Shown here: positions 1 to 14,084 of the stretch, piece by piece
Layout of the letters: every line of letters begins with the position of its first letter
Position numbering within the stretch: the first letter of the stretch is position 1
Source of the DNA: Grifola frondosa
Lineage: Eukaryota; Basidiomycota; Agaricomycetes; Polyporales; Grifolaceae
DNA: 64,000 nt
Direction of reading: 5' to 3'
Assembly: GCA_001683735.1 (NCBI GenBank)
Contig: LUGG01000014.1
Span: forward strand, 806,001 to 870,000
The notes under the pieces: model-generated
The model's input: only the letters and a program-made list of their open reading frames with translations
What the model was told of the DNA's origin: nothing
The model's database searches: none
Made by a program: the position numbers and the translations under genes

Positions 1-3000
1 AAGCGGTTGCCGGAGAGAGGGTACTCAGTCATTGTCAACAACATACGAAGAGTCTACGGACATGTTTGGAGCTGGGTCTTCTCGTGACAAACCGATCAAC
101 TTGGACTGATGTGGCGAAACTACGAAAGGCTGCATTTTCTTGGTATACGCATAATGTACGACGTCTGTATGTGGGCAACATACAACTTGTGCATATTTTT
201 GCAGTGTAAGTCTACTTTCTTCATAACGTCAGTATTCTACTCTCTTCATAATTTTAGTGTTGAAAACCTGGCGACGTTCCACGCTGCAGTAGCATGAGCC
301 TGCCAAATAATATAATAATGTGATATAGCTAAGAGTCAAGTTTATTCAAAAAGTCCTTGTTTCGACTACGAAGAAAGGCCGTTTGTACCACTATCGGTGT
401 AAAACGCGGCAAAGTACAAGTGAACTCTTACACTGGAGCAATAAACTCGCCAGACCAGGGTCGACCGGGGAGTAAGGAATGGAGTGGTAGCGCATGTCTG
501 CTCGACATCGTTCTGGGACGACCCCGGCAAGTAGATGCGCAGGGGCAGTAAAGGACATGTGAAAACAGTCGACCCTCTGGCTCACGTCCTGGTCAAGCAA
601 TTTTGAAGGCCAACTAGCCAGATCTCGGCCTCATTATCTGAATGAAATATTTCAGAAGAATATTCACGGGGAATGCAGCGGCCGGTACTCGCTGACAAAG
701 GATTAGAACTCGCAGGCGGTCTGCAAATCCCTGGCTGTCTCAGAGTCGAATAGCTACGTTGTCGAAATTCATGATGGAGTCATCTGCGCGTCCACCACTG
801 AACATTCCGAGCGTTTATACCGGGGGAACCAATTGCATCGTGGAAAAGAGACACGTCCATCTCTTGAACCACATTTGCCGCCATTGAAAAGTCCCACGGA
901 TGGCGAATAATGAACAACAGGTGACATTATTAACCGTGTTCACATCATCGGGACATGTCACTCGATGGACTCGACGAAACAGTGCTCCTAATCAACAAGA
1001 ACAAAAAAAGATTAGCTTGCAGTCGTTCAAAGAACGTCCCGACAATTTACCACTGATTGCTTGGAATACGACAGCGATAGGAAATAAAATCGCACCAAGG
1101 ATTTTGAAAATCATTTCAAATAGATACTGAAGGTGCAGACTGTACCGCCTTACCATTTAGACTGCCATAGCTCACCTATTTTACAGACAAGTTCAAGGAA
1201 TAAACACTGTAAGGCCGAGAGATGGATAGTACAAAAGGTGTGGCCAATAACAGCGCAGAAATTAGAAAGCAAAGCAGATAGAAGTGAGCGCCCCACCATG
1301 TTTGACATGAACCCCGCACGCAGTTTTGAGTCATAACCTGCGACGTCGGGGATGCATTGCACCTACTTAGGAAAGGACAAAGGCTCCGACGATTCGGATT
1401 TCGGGCTGCGCAGTTACCGGCTGACAGGTGCTCGGGAGACAGGCAAGAGTTAAGTCTGTGGTAGAGCATCCAAAGATCTTATATCTCAACCAACGGACGC
1501 TCCTAGCCTGAAACAAGAGGCCCAGGCTGTTTTCAGACGGGAGTCTGACAGGTGAAAAAAAATAATAACGACCCACCTAGTAAGTTTCTGTCTTAACTGC
1601 TATCCCATGAAGTGGAGCTAGAAGCGCGGGGCAACTACAGGCCACAGAAACATGGAGGACGAGAAGAGAGGGGACGTTGATACAGCAGAACGAGCGGATG
1701 CACGAGCATACACTGAACAAGATATCGATGGTAAACTCCTTATGAGCTGGTTGCAAATAGACTATCGAAATAGCAGAGAGCGATCTCGCTTGGCGGCGGC
1801 GACCCATACCGTGGGTTTGGTATCATGCCCATTGTTCGGGGTGAAGAAACGAAAGATATCCGGCATGGCGTGTCGGTAATGAGTCGACGCCGATGCCAAG
1901 GTAGACACCAGCAGTTTCATTATCGTCGGTCCGAGTCGATGGAATCTCACGAAGTGTGAGAAGACCGGTTCATGCACAGCTTCCTGAATATTACAGGACC
2001 GTAGCCAAATGCACTGATAATTGCTCTCGCGGCGGAATAGTGCGGACGCTGTGGAAAGAATAGATTATCATGTCTGTTCTAGGAGCTGGGATTCGGATAC
2101 CATGTGACTTATGAAACCCGGTAGAAACTGTTGCAACCGGAAGTGTTTATGATAACATTGGCACACAAGAATAACAGACGAAACAGGCTCACAATTTAGC
2201 GGAATACAGGCGCGTCGATTGCACCTTCATGCAGAATAGCTTAGTCTTCAAGCAGAGCTAGGGACAGCTGCCTCTGTGATAGAAAATCTAGCGCGAGCTT
2301 TGGGAATCAAAGGCAATCCGTATCAGTAAACATTATGAGAAAATAGGTTCAGAAAAGGACAAGAAAACTCGAGATGTGAAATGAGGATGGGAAGGAGCAA
2401 GGAGGACCGTGTGCCACGTCCTCAACATAAGGAAGTCGCTGGGATATGGGAAAATCGTGAATGGCATGCAGTACCGTCTTCATGATCGATGGTAATTTTA
2501 CCCACAATAGCATGATATTGCGAGCTCGAGGTCGGACTGGGACACAATTTTGAACTTACTTCTCATGAAGGAATCGTTCAATAAGTTATAACCCATGGGT
2601 CAAACTTTTCGACGCGTGCACGTGCGGCCAGACGCGACACGATCACCCATCACCGGTGCACCTTCCAGCTGGCTTCAAATATTAATATTACTTTGGTATT
2701 ATTTTGGCGTTCTCTGCGTTTTGGAGAATTGAAAGGTTACTCTCGTTGACAACTTCCAGCGCAAATCAATTCACCCAGAATTACAGATCGCCGTGTATCG
2801 CCTCGAAAATCCGTGTAATCCGATGATGGCCTCCTATGAATTCCCTCGCCTTCTTCTTCCTGCGCCAAGACATTACTGTAGCATAAATGGTCATAGTTTC
2901 TCTTGACTGTAGCCCTTTCCTTGAACTGATTCATGCACCCACGAACGAGCAACCACAGGTGCTGTCAACCGTGTTGATCTTGGTCTCAGAAACTCTTTCT

Positions 3001-3387
3001 TCCTTGTTGGTATCCAGTACGGCGGAACGGTAACGGTCCGCCATTTTCTCACATTTGTCCCAGTTCCATGGTATGCTCCCAAACGGACTTGGATGTTTGG
3101 AGAATATGTATCTTCGTCGGAACCGTGGTCACTGCCTGACACCTTTGGTTCCCACAAGAGAATAATGTCCCAGTCTATGCAGATAAGTTTCTCCGTGCTC
3201 TGCAGCGTATCCAAAAACACTACGGTAGCCTGCCTTCATTACTGGTAAATGTACCGTTCGACTTACAGCCGAACTTGGAGGTCCCTGGGTTCATACCAAA
3301 TCGCTCTACCACCATTGGTCCATAGCGCAGACGATCCTCATTTGCTGTCGAAATGTCGCTTTTTACTAAAACGTACATCCCAGCAGG
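1..3387. other. No supported gene
   Basis: Only short overlapping open frames occur on both strands, and none gives a recognisable domain, a consistent exon chain or a clean start. The longest (minus strand, 2891-3220, 109 codons, and 3220-3423, 67 codons) run into the peroxidase promoter and resemble nothing I know. The stretch is probably intergenic, or an unrecognisably decayed sequence, upstream of the peroxidase gene. Confidence 0.5.
3314..3318 (-). promoter_or_regulatory. CCAAT box (inverted) upstream of peroxidase
   Basis: ATTGG lies about 74 bp upstream of the TATA box and 146 bp upstream of the peroxidase ATG. Inverted CCAAT boxes are common in white-rot peroxidase promoters. The motif is only five bases, so chance occurrence is possible. 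Confidence 0.3.
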
Positions 3388-3393
3388 TATAAA
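3388..3393 (+). promoter_or_regulatory. TATA box of the manganese peroxidase gene
   Basis: TATAAA lies 67 bp upstream of the peroxidase ATG at 3460. This spacing is typical for highly transcribed, inducible secreted-enzyme genes in filamentous fungi. No other TATA-like element lies nearer the start. Confidence 0.6.
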
Positions 3394-3459
3394 GAGCAAG
3401 GCATGGCGAGCCCAAAGCTGCAAGACACTCCTGTATCTTCTCCAAGCAACTAGCCAGCA

Positions 3460-5101
<1,642 letters not shown>

Positions 5102-5585
5102 ATAGTATATATCGAATTTTTGTGAATATCTGGATTGTTCTCTTCATGTGTATTATCGAGATGTACATATATGCCGGTATTCAATTTTTGGCCATTGAGA
5201 TATTCGAACTTAAAGACCTGCTATATTTGGAAGGAATCATTTTGAGCTCACGTCAGTTATATGTACGCAGAAGATGTAAAGATAAGTGCTGGAGAAGAGC
5301 ACGATGGATGATTTTTTGTTTTTCGTACGCTTGAAATATGGTCTCAATTCAAGATTCAGAACTCAGTACTCAGTACTTCGTACTCAGTCGTGGTGTTGTG
5401 ATCTCGCATGGGGACGTTTCGAAGTGGATCAACCCACGTGGATATGAGGCTGCTGTACCTGGGCGCTCGTTGGCCCAAGTGCTGTCTCCAGTACCTCGCA
5501 ATTCAACGTTTTAAGTCTCCCATTTCTTTCACCCTCCGCAGCCGACTCCTTACTCTCCTTCGACAAAACATATCTTACGACCCAT
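5102..5585. other. Intergenic, peroxidase 3' region and EFR3 promoter
   Basis: AT-rich sequence directly follows the peroxidase stop. At about 5362-5390 the near-repeat ACTCAGTACT / CAGTACTTCGTACTCAGT forms a short direct repeat of unknown meaning. A pyrimidine-rich stretch precedes the EFR3 start. No gene is seen. Confidence 0.5.
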
Positions 5586-8500
5586 ATGCATATTCCATTC
5601 ACTCCTAATCACATCCAGCTCGTCTCCGCATGTTACCCCCCTTCCGCCGCTCTATTGACCTCGGGCCCAGAGTATCGCCCCAATTCACAGGAACTTTCTC
5701 GCTTGACATACTATGCCGCAAACCGCCCAGGCAAGATCAACAAACTCAGTAATGAACTTGAGAAGAGAATCAAGATAGAATGTCGAAAAGCACAGGCTGG
5801 TAATATTCGCGCCAGAGCGTAAGTCATTCATCGTCATACTTCACACTGACTTCACTTCCCATATCATGTTTAGATCTCTCCTTATTACACTGTATATATT
5901 CAAGTCGTTAGCAACCGAATGCCGTCGCGATATGTCATTGCTATCTTCTTCTCTTGTATCATCAGTGAACGTCACCCTATCTGCTTTGTCGTCAGACTTG
6001 GAAATCGCTGCAAGGGCAGCTAGTGTGGTGCGTCAATCGTCAGGCATCTTTGCTACTATTGCTTACCTCCTTACACGTAGTTCACCGCATGGACGACGTA
6101 TACCGATGGCCACCTCATTGGCGTTGATAGACATGTCACTGAAGACTATCTGTCTTGTCTCCAGAACTTTTCGCGCATGGGTCACATCGAGTCAGATGAT
6201 CATGAGGTTCGGAATCGGTGAGTATCTTGGAAGTTTGCATCCTTTGTTGCTGCTAACAATGGAACAGCTGTAGACTCGTCGGTCTGGCAGCTCTCATGGC
6301 CGCGGTCAACTCAGAGGCCTTATACCATTCCTTTACCCATTTCCAATCGCAAGTTTCCGTTATTATGCGTGCTCTCCTGGCGCCGCTACTACAGGTTGAG
6401 ATATTAGTATTAGAACATGAGTGCGTCCCGCCAATTCGATCATCTGCTGCGGAATTAATCATCGTCTCAGGGCCGCCGAAATCAAGGAGCAGCCGAATTC
6501 GGCCATTCTGGAAGAGTTCCGCACAAGACCCGCATTGGAGAGGCGTGCCGCTTCAATACATATCCACATTGACGGTGATAAGGGGCCTTCTTCAGGGGAT
6601 GTCGCAAATACTGCATTGCGTGCAATGTCCTCCCTACTAGGGCATACAAATGGCGCCCAGTCAGCAGTAGTGTTGAAAGCATCTTTCGACTGCCTCGATG
6701 GAATTGGAGGATGGGACAAGGTCGAACACTGTCAATGGATCGCAGAGAAGGCGGCTGAATGGACTCAGTACAATACCGCTATGCAATACCCTCGCGACTG
6801 GTGGAACGCTTGGTAGAGGATCAGGATGCGCCTCAGCCGACTGCACGACATAACACGCTTGCAGCCATGGTTAAGACAGTTTTCACCTCGCCTGTACCAT
6901 TAGTCAACTTGTCCACCTCCGACATCATTGCGAGCCTGATCACTCTCACATTAAGGCGAACATCCATCAATGCTGAGGATCCCTTAGTCCCTGCGCTCGT
7001 GGAATGTGTCTCTTCACTTGGTACACATGTCTACTACGCGGACCAGATACAGGACCTCGCGGCGGAGCTGATCAGCCGACTCGTGATCGTCGAGGCAAGT
7101 GGAATTCCAGGCGGCACGAAGTCCAGTGGCGACAAAAGCAGGATGCAAGCCGTACGCTGTCTGCTTGCGGGCCTTTTAGGCCTCATACACGCCGCGGATA
7201 TGCACGACACTGGGAAGGATGGGGATGCGGAGGACGACAAGGACGGAACACCGCGAAAGCTCGGTACAAGCCCCGCGTTGCCATCCGCTGTGAGTTCGGC
7301 CCCACAAGAGGAGCACGTTCGGCCCTCGCGGCGAACCAAGATAGCTCCGGAAGTCTGGCAGGACACGCTAACGCTGCTGTGCGATGAGGACTACGCCGTC
7401 CGCGCAGACTACGCCATCGCGCTAGTGTCGTACATACAGAAGGAGATTCCGAAGCTCGGCGAATGCACGGATCCTGACGGAGTGAAGAGGACGCGACCGC
7501 TCGCCGAGGGGCCTTCGCAGCGAGTGAGCACTGTGACCGCGATGATGTACGGCGATGCCACAACTCGCTTTCTGAATGCGCTCCATGCATATGTCTATGC
7601 CCTTGCGACGTCCTCCACGCTCGGACTATACTCTAGCTCTTCGTCGTCGTCACCTGAGCGCTCTGTGAACGGGAGCGGGGCGCTCGAGGGAAACCAGAGC
7701 AGGGAGTCCCCAGCGCATAGCCGTCGTTCGATCACCGTGCCGTCCCGCTCACGAAAATGCTCGATCGTCCTTCATGTACTGCATCAAGCGCCAACGCGAA
7801 TAACGTCGCCCATATCTATTGCTGCCGTTCTATCCGATTACACCGATATACTCGCTGTGCTCATCGCTGTGCACGAGCAGCTCCCTGTACGAGGATTGCT
7901 GACCGGCCTGCCGATGTTGCTCGCTTTAGACAGAGCAGTACAGGTAGAAGAGCCTGCCGATGCGGGAATCACACAACTGCTGTGGACCATCAAGAAAGTC
8001 GTTGCGCAAACCTGGGCTGCTATTGGGAAGGTGTGGGACTGTCCGATGGTCATTGAAATGGCGGAGAAGGTGAGTATGGCTCGCATACAGTCTCATGAGC
8101 TCCCAGTTTAATGCTCTGTATCAGGTGCTCTCCGTTGTCACGCCGACATTACAGCTACCAAGCTTCCCAGAGCTGCAACCGGGCACATACCACCCCCTTT
8201 AAAGGCCGTGAATTTCGAAGCTGATGCGTCGATAGATGGACCACTGCCAAGCTTGGATACGGAGGCCCTGATCGCGGCGCTCACTTCAAATCAGAATGTA
8301 CAAGACGCTACAGGACTGGACCAACAGGCTTTGTCGCGCCGCCTGGGCATATCGTGGACAGCCGAGTCTGCGTTCCGGGATTGTGAGTTTGTAACCCACT
8401 CTCCTTTTGACAGTTACTTACTCGTATCGGTGTTGTAGCGTTGGAGACTCAGACAAACTTCGATTCCCTTCGAGGAGATGGCCTGTCTCCACTCATTAAG

Positions 8501-8941
8501 GTCGCGCCCGCACTTATGCATGTCGAGAACCTCTCGCTCCAGAGTCTTGCGCGATCAACGCGAGGCGTGGGCGTCACCGACCTGCGTGAGGCTCTCGAAG
8601 GCCGCAGCAGCATGTCGAACCCGAACCTCGCGAATAAGGCACCTTCGATCTCAACGCTTGACCACATGTCTGCCATCGTACCCGGGGAGCCATTCCCAAA
8701 ACTCACACCGACGCGGTCGCGACCTCAGCGAGGCAAGCCCCGTCCCGGGGAGGTGCGCGATGTGCTGAACAAACTAGGCATTGGGAAGCAGAATGGGAGT
8801 TCGATGCTCAGATCCTCGTTTCCGCTACAGAAGTCTCAATCGCGGTGAGCTGTTTTACAAATCGGTCAAAGCATACAATTAAACCTCTTATTTTCGTTTG
8901 ACAGGAATGCGCCGGCATTTAGTGCCCCATACAAAACCTAG
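5586..8941 (+). CDS. EFR3: EFR3-like plasma-membrane PI4-kinase scaffold
   Basis: EFR3 anchors the Stt4/PI4KIIIalpha-Ypp1 complex at the plasma membrane for PI4P synthesis. The N-terminal block starting MHIPFTPNHIQLVSACYPPS, with the following YRPNSQELSRLTYYAANRPG and RKAQAGNIRARAS, is the conserved start of fungal Efr3. Helical-repeat sequence follows, including ATECRRDMSLLSS, LVGLAALMAAVNSEALYHSF and the block around LVNLSTSDIIASLI. The tail is Ser/Pro-rich and ends at TAG 8939-8941. Introns fall at about 5819-5873, 6029-6078, 6219-6270, 6395-6472, 8071-8125, 8384-8438 and 8847-8904. Two single-base losses are inferred: near 6770 (frame changes inside a conserved block) and in a C run at 8192-8197. 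The gene is convergent with VPS52, 140 bp away. The assignment is strong; the gene is probably intact in the organism. Confidence 0.88.
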
Positions 8942-9080
8942 GAGGATTTTTATTTTGGCATACACCGTTTTCTTACATTTCGAGGACTGGGATGGACTCC
9001 TTCACCTGTACTTACTGACTTGTAGCATCCGCATATTCGATTATTTGTTCGGCATACATATAATACCACTAGTCTCTACT

Positions 9081-11470
9081 CTACCTCCGGCCGTGTGTGG
9101 AAACGATCCGCCTCCGGGCCTCTTCCTCCCGTTCGCGCCAGTACGCCAATTCGCTCTGCGCCTTAGGATGGCTTGTCGGTCGCGGCCCAGTCTGTTGGGA
9201 TTGTCTCAACAATGTGGCGGTATGAAGTCCAGAATGCACTTACACTCAACCCCTGCAACAACGTTTCATAAAGACTAGATTGGGCGGACGCTTTCGCAAC
9301 GGCGTCACCTATCTTATCTGTGTGGGTCGTGATGAGCTTCGAGAGTTCTTGGCGCAGGCGGAGCAGACTGTAAATTAGGCGTGTCAGGACTGCGCGCTGT
9401 GTAATGTGAATATAGTACTTTGAGAAGATCATGGTTTCATCCGGATGATCCGTCAGCATGATGAATGAATTAAATATCACGACGTAGCGGTGACATATCT
9501 GTCCGGCAGGGGAATTGTCAGCGCAACGGGGATGAAACATTCAATGTTGATGCTTACGCTGGACACCGCAGCATCAGTCGTCGCAATTCCTCTGCGGAAG
9601 TACCAGAGGTCGCGCCTTCGGCAAACTTCTTCAGAGAATCGATATGCTCTGCCATCGACTTCTGGAATAGAGGCCACATCTGCAGCCGGATACCAAATAT
9701 GAACGTCTCGAGTGGACCGCAGTCGCGTTTCTGCACCTCAGCCATCACATCTTCCGTGAGGCGAATCATCGTTAAGAGCGGGATGATCGGCGGCGGCGGC
9801 TCGAGCATCGATTGAACGAACGTCTGACAGTACTCCAAAACAGGATCCATGATCTGCTTCCATGTGGCATTCATGGCGGCCATCTCTTCCTTGGCTGAAT
9901 GTTCCGAATCCATAACGCTGTGAATGCTAGTGACACGCTGTCTAGGGGAAACGCCACCGAAGTCAGACCCTGGAGTTGATCGCGCATCATCGAAGTCGAC
10001 GTTGGTGGGAGATAGCAGCACGGAAGACCGCACGGAACCGCTGGACTGCTTTGTGTGCATGGAAGGGCGAGGCTCAGCTGCGAAGAAGGTTGTCACGAAT
10101 GTGTATTCAGCGGTGGCATTGTCCATCAGGACTAGTAACGCAGCGCGAAAAAGTGCTTCGAGGGTTCTTTCTACACAGCGACGTAAGGAGCCTGCATTGC
10201 TGACTGTATGATGCACTCACATGCAATTTGTCGTCAGCCATGTATGCTAGTACAACACCAGCACCTCAATTTTAGCATATGTCAGACGATCCACGTCTAC
10301 ATCTGCTTCTTGAGAGCTCTCACCAGCTCCGGCCACGATCGTATTGGCAGTTTCTACAGTCCGTGCCTGACACCAAATCATCAGTTGTAGGCCGGTTCTA
10401 AAACACAAAATATTAGTACCTTTATCCAACCAAGACTTCGGAGATATCGGCGAAAACCAGTCTCAAAGTAGGTACGTGCAGCCCCAACATAGGCCCTCTG
10501 TATCTCGTGCGCGACACCGGCCGCGTGCCGTTGAAGAAAGGCATAAAGCGCTCTGTACTTCAGGAGAATGGATGTCTGAATGACTTGCATATTTGTCGTC
10601 ATGCTGCTTCGGATAGGTTGAAATAGGGAGAGAAAGAAAGTCCGGAGTTTAGTGGCAGCCTAAGGTATGACGAGTTCATTCAGGAAAAAAGCACAAAGAG
10701 ATAAATACATACCACAATTCGTAAACCCTCTGCAACCTCTGCTAGATCTCGGGCAGCTTTGACTCTAACACGGACTTTCAAGGTATCCAGCCGGTTCTCG
10801 AAATCGCTGATAGCGGGGATCCATGACTCGTCAACGTTGGTATCCAAAATTAATGACGCGAGTGGTGGGGGTATACAAAGATCGGCAAGGAGATTCGACA
10901 GCGGTTTCTCAATTTTCTAAATCCACATGATCAATCAAACATGGTACGGCAGTCATGATACATTGCTCCTGACCTTGCGGCTCTTGAGTCTGTTCTCAAT
11001 GTCTTTACTGCGGTCCTGCAGGTTGGATATCTGCCCTGATACAGCAGACAGATCCTTCTGGAATGTGGATAGGAAGTTCTCCAGAGAATCAAGCAGGTTC
11101 ACGCTTGTCTGTACATGAGCGGAAATCAGTAGGCATGCCGTATGAGTTTGAAGACAATATGTACTTGGACTTGATCATGAAGTTCAACAAATTCTTGAGC
11201 CCCCTATGGACTTCTAGGTATGTATTTAGTTAAAACTTGCAGGTTGAAGGCAACTCTTACAGTGTCTGCGCTCTGCGCTCTGACTGGAAGTAGCAACTGA
11301 ATTTACTAAGTAACTGTTCAGCGTCGCCTTGAAGTTCGAGTAAATCGGTAATCTACCTTGTCCTTGAGAAGCCATATTACAGAATCAGAAACACTATTCG
11401 AGAGCATTCAGATAATTCTCAAGCAAGGACAGTATACAATCGCACACGTCGATGCAATCGTCCGCGTCAG
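9081..11470 (-). CDS. VPS52: VPS52-like GARP/EARP tethering complex subunit
   Basis: Vps52 is a core subunit of the Golgi-associated retrograde protein complex, which tethers endosome-derived vesicles at the trans-Golgi. Read on the minus strand, the conserved series is EFVELHDQVQ, then NLLDSLENFLSTFQ and LQDRSKDIENRLKSRK (coiled coil, about 11190-10975), then TTNMQVIQTSILLKYRAL with YFETGFRRYLRSL, then QMWPLFQKSMAEHIDSLKK (about 9660) and FNSFIMLTDHPDETMIFSK. The C-terminus is rich in Glu and Arg and stops at 9081-9083. The coding 5' end is uncertain: an exon carrying ITDLLELQGDAEQLLSKF is clear near 11300-11350, but the first ATG is not, so the upper coordinate is approximate. The intron at about 9490-9553 has a one-nucleotide phase mismatch, probably a missing base near 9555. 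Confidence 0.82.
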
Positions 11471-11701
11471 AACTTGGTGCGGTAATAGTGGTAGTCCACG
11501 TGATCGAAACGCGTCGACGCGTCATATACGTCCAGAAGTAGACCATGATGGGCATTGCATACCGATAATTATAGGTATTGTAATATTTGCCGAACAATCA
11601 GTTATAGTGATGACCTCACTGGAAAATGAGAACAGCGATACAACTCAAGTTAGCAGTTACCAAGTTCATCGTATGGAAACTGGAAGACACGAACGACTCT
11701 T

Positions 11702-13985
11702 CTATATTCTACACCGGAGCCAAGGCATTCTGCAATGAGTAGCTAGTATCAGAGCGAGGTATATATTGTTCGGCACCCTCTCCTTCCTCTGCGCTCTCTG
11801 CACCCAGCACCGTAAATTTTCCCAATCAAAGTCCGGCGTCTCAACCACAATGTCCTTTAGCTTTGCCAGCTTATCCGGACGCGAATGCTGCAACTCCCGC
11901 ATCCACCTCTGGCTAATCATCCAGCCTGCAACACCTTTCGGAGGCATACAGAGCGCGTCCTTAGGTGGGCCTATGCAGCGCTCCTTCCGAACCGTCCCGC
12001 GTTTCGGTTTGGTGATCAATTCCACCCTCTCCTCCTCGTCAAGGATGGCCAAGAAGCGTTGCAGACGCAGGCTGCGCCAGGGCAATGCGCGGATGCGCAG
12101 TGTTTGGAACTTCTGTGGTCCTCGATATACTCCTCGCCAGACTCCTCGGAGGACATGCATTCCGGCTGCAATGCCCCGTCAAACGTGGAATGAGCATACA
12201 TGTCCATACCCTTCCGTACTTCAGCTCTACGTGCAAGTTTCTGTACAATGATTGCGTGAGATGAAGATTCATAACAATAGAATAAAGGACCTACGGTCTT
12301 CCTTCGTTGCAGATGTCTGGACCTCAACGCCTTGTTATCTTCCCTACGCTTTAGGTGAACAGCGGCGTGCGTGTCCCTCTGGGCTTTGAATTTCTGTCTG
12401 AGCGTCGTAAACGCCTGGTCGAAAGTCGATTCCAGTGTTTTCCGGCTGAAATCCTTCTCTGGGACATGCTTGTATAGACGCCGCCTCGCTTTGATGTCGG
12501 CCACGATTCGCGCCCTCATTGTGGCATTGTGAGGAGACTGTTTCGGTGTCTTATCCCAGACGAAGCGGACGGGCTCATTAGCCGAGAGTACATCACCTTC
12601 CCAATGGCTATCTGGGAGATCTTGGCCAGTCCTAATTTTCATCATCCTGTAAATATGTGTGCGCATTGCGGTCTAGTTTGTCGAAGAATGATCCAACAGG
12701 TTACAACAAATGAAAGAAGAATATGAATAATCAATGTACCTGTATGGTAAGGCAACGCCCGTCGTGCCCGTTCGCTCTCTTCTTCGGACGGCCGCCAGCT
12801 GAAGAACCAGAGCTCTCGTCATCACTGCTCCCATCTTCTGTGTCGGAAGGAGGCACGGGAGTAGGCCTCTTTCTTGGATTGGGATTAGAATTAGTGTTCG
12901 GTGTTGAAGCTGCCGGCGTCGAGGCCGGTCCAGTTGACTGAGGAGTGGGAGGAGCGAATAGAGGCGCAGCCTCCACCGCTGGTGCTTCTGGTTGGAGGCT
13001 AACACCACGTTGATTAGATTCAGAAGGATCTGGAGATGACTCCTGCGCATCCGGAAGCGGCTGCGCAGGCGGTTCTTCAACAACACAGGCAGCTGACCGG
13101 CATTGGGAAGATGCGGCACGCACAACTGTTCCGTCCTGAACGGTTGTGTCGACGAGCCTTGGACAAATGCAGGGAGATGAACAGCACGGGATTCCAACTC
13201 CGGAGAAATGGGCGAGATAGGCGACGGAGGCTGCTCCACGACCTGCAGAACTGTCCCGATGTGCGGACCCGATGCCTCCGGGTCCATGTCCAAAGTCAAG
13301 TTGGCATAGGAGAGTTATCATGGTTTGTGGTAATAGAGGAGCAGGGTAGTCAGGGGCGGGTGCGTGTTGATATAGGCTTTCAGAAACGAGATCTCTTGGC
13401 GCATGTTGTCCAGCTGCTGCTCCATTTCCAGCTGGCGTTGGGTATACCTCTCCTCCTGTTGGATATACCTCTCCTCCTGTTGGGTATATCTCTCCTCCTG
13501 TTCGCGCTCCCATTCCAGCCTACGTTTGCGCTCAAGCTCCGTGGATTCCTTGGTCGCAGAGAGAAAGTGGAGAAGCTCGCGTACGGCATTCACACTTTGC
13601 AGTGATGCTTGAGTACGAGGTCTGTTGGTCAACAGTGTAAGGTAGAATATTTCCAAATAGACGGGAGAAACTATTACGCAGGTGGTGGAGGCAGAGGCGG
13701 AGGCGGCTCCGCTATGGCCAATTCAAGCTCACTGCGGTGTGGGATATATGGCTGTGGCTGAACGAGGACGGGATGATGTGGCGACTCGACATAACTGACG
13801 GTTGAGTATTGCTGTCTGCGTCTGGGACGAATTTGTATGACATTTGGATTGAGTGCATTGGAAAGCTCGCTCGATGTCATGACATCGCAGTAAGATTGAA
13901 GCGTCTCTTTATGGAAGTTCGCAGAAGCAGTATTAATTTGGGCGCCTATCGTAGAGGCTCTTGCACAATATGTGCAAATAATCAT
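11702..13985 (-). CDS. Hypothetical coiled-coil nuclear protein, Agaricomycete family
   Basis: I do not recognise a characterised domain, but the layout resembles an uncharacterised protein family I recall from Agaricomycete genomes. Reading from 13985 downward there is a proline-rich N-terminal segment ending near 13676. Next comes a Glu/Arg-rich coiled coil (about 13318-13620) holding three near-identical 7-residue units of the form EERYTQQ. A Ser/Pro-rich linker follows, with an acidic stretch and the basic nuclear-localisation-like GGRPKKRANGHDGR (about 12760-12790). The C-terminal half carries RRLYKHVPEKDFSRKTLEST and RIRALPWRSLRLQRFLAILD. Introns are evident near 13300, 12700 and 12250-12300. 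Frame corrections are needed near 13090 and 12112. The gene is head to head with RPN11, about 100 bp apart. Function unknown. Confidence 0.6.
13436..13501 (-). repeat. Three-copy 21-bp tandem repeat coding EERYTQQ units
   Basis: The unit GGTATACCTCTCCTCCTGTTG recurs three times with one or two substitutions. On the minus strand it encodes a heptad-length Glu/Arg/Tyr/Gln unit inside the coiled coil of the hypothetical protein. The period equals a coiled-coil heptad, so copy-number change would keep both frame and helix register. Confidence 0.8.
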
Positions 13986-14084
13986 TAGTGCACGTGCACT
14001 TGCGACGCGTCAGCGACGCGCACCAGTGTTTACTACTTGCATACTATCTTCCTCCCTTCATATCCCCAATCTTATTCTTTCACC
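13986..14084. promoter_or_regulatory. Short divergent promoter, RPN11 / coiled-coil gene
   Basis: Only about 99 bp separate the two start codons. The stretch contains the palindrome GTGCACGTGCAC around 13988-13999, which includes the E-box CACGTG, and pyrimidine-rich tracts toward RPN11. No TATA box is visible. The RPN4-type proteasome element was looked for and not found. Confidence 0.45.

Noticed and set aside
3230..3325. tRNA-like text on the minus strand (GGTAGAGCGATTTGGT)
   Set aside because: D-arm-like sequence only; no matching acceptor stem, anticodon loop or proper B box (GGTTCGAATCC-type) at the right distance.
2891..3423. Minus-strand open frames of 109 and 67 codons upstream of the peroxidase
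   Set aside because: They overlap the TATA-bearing peroxidase promoter, have no recognisable motif and adjoin end to start without splice logic.
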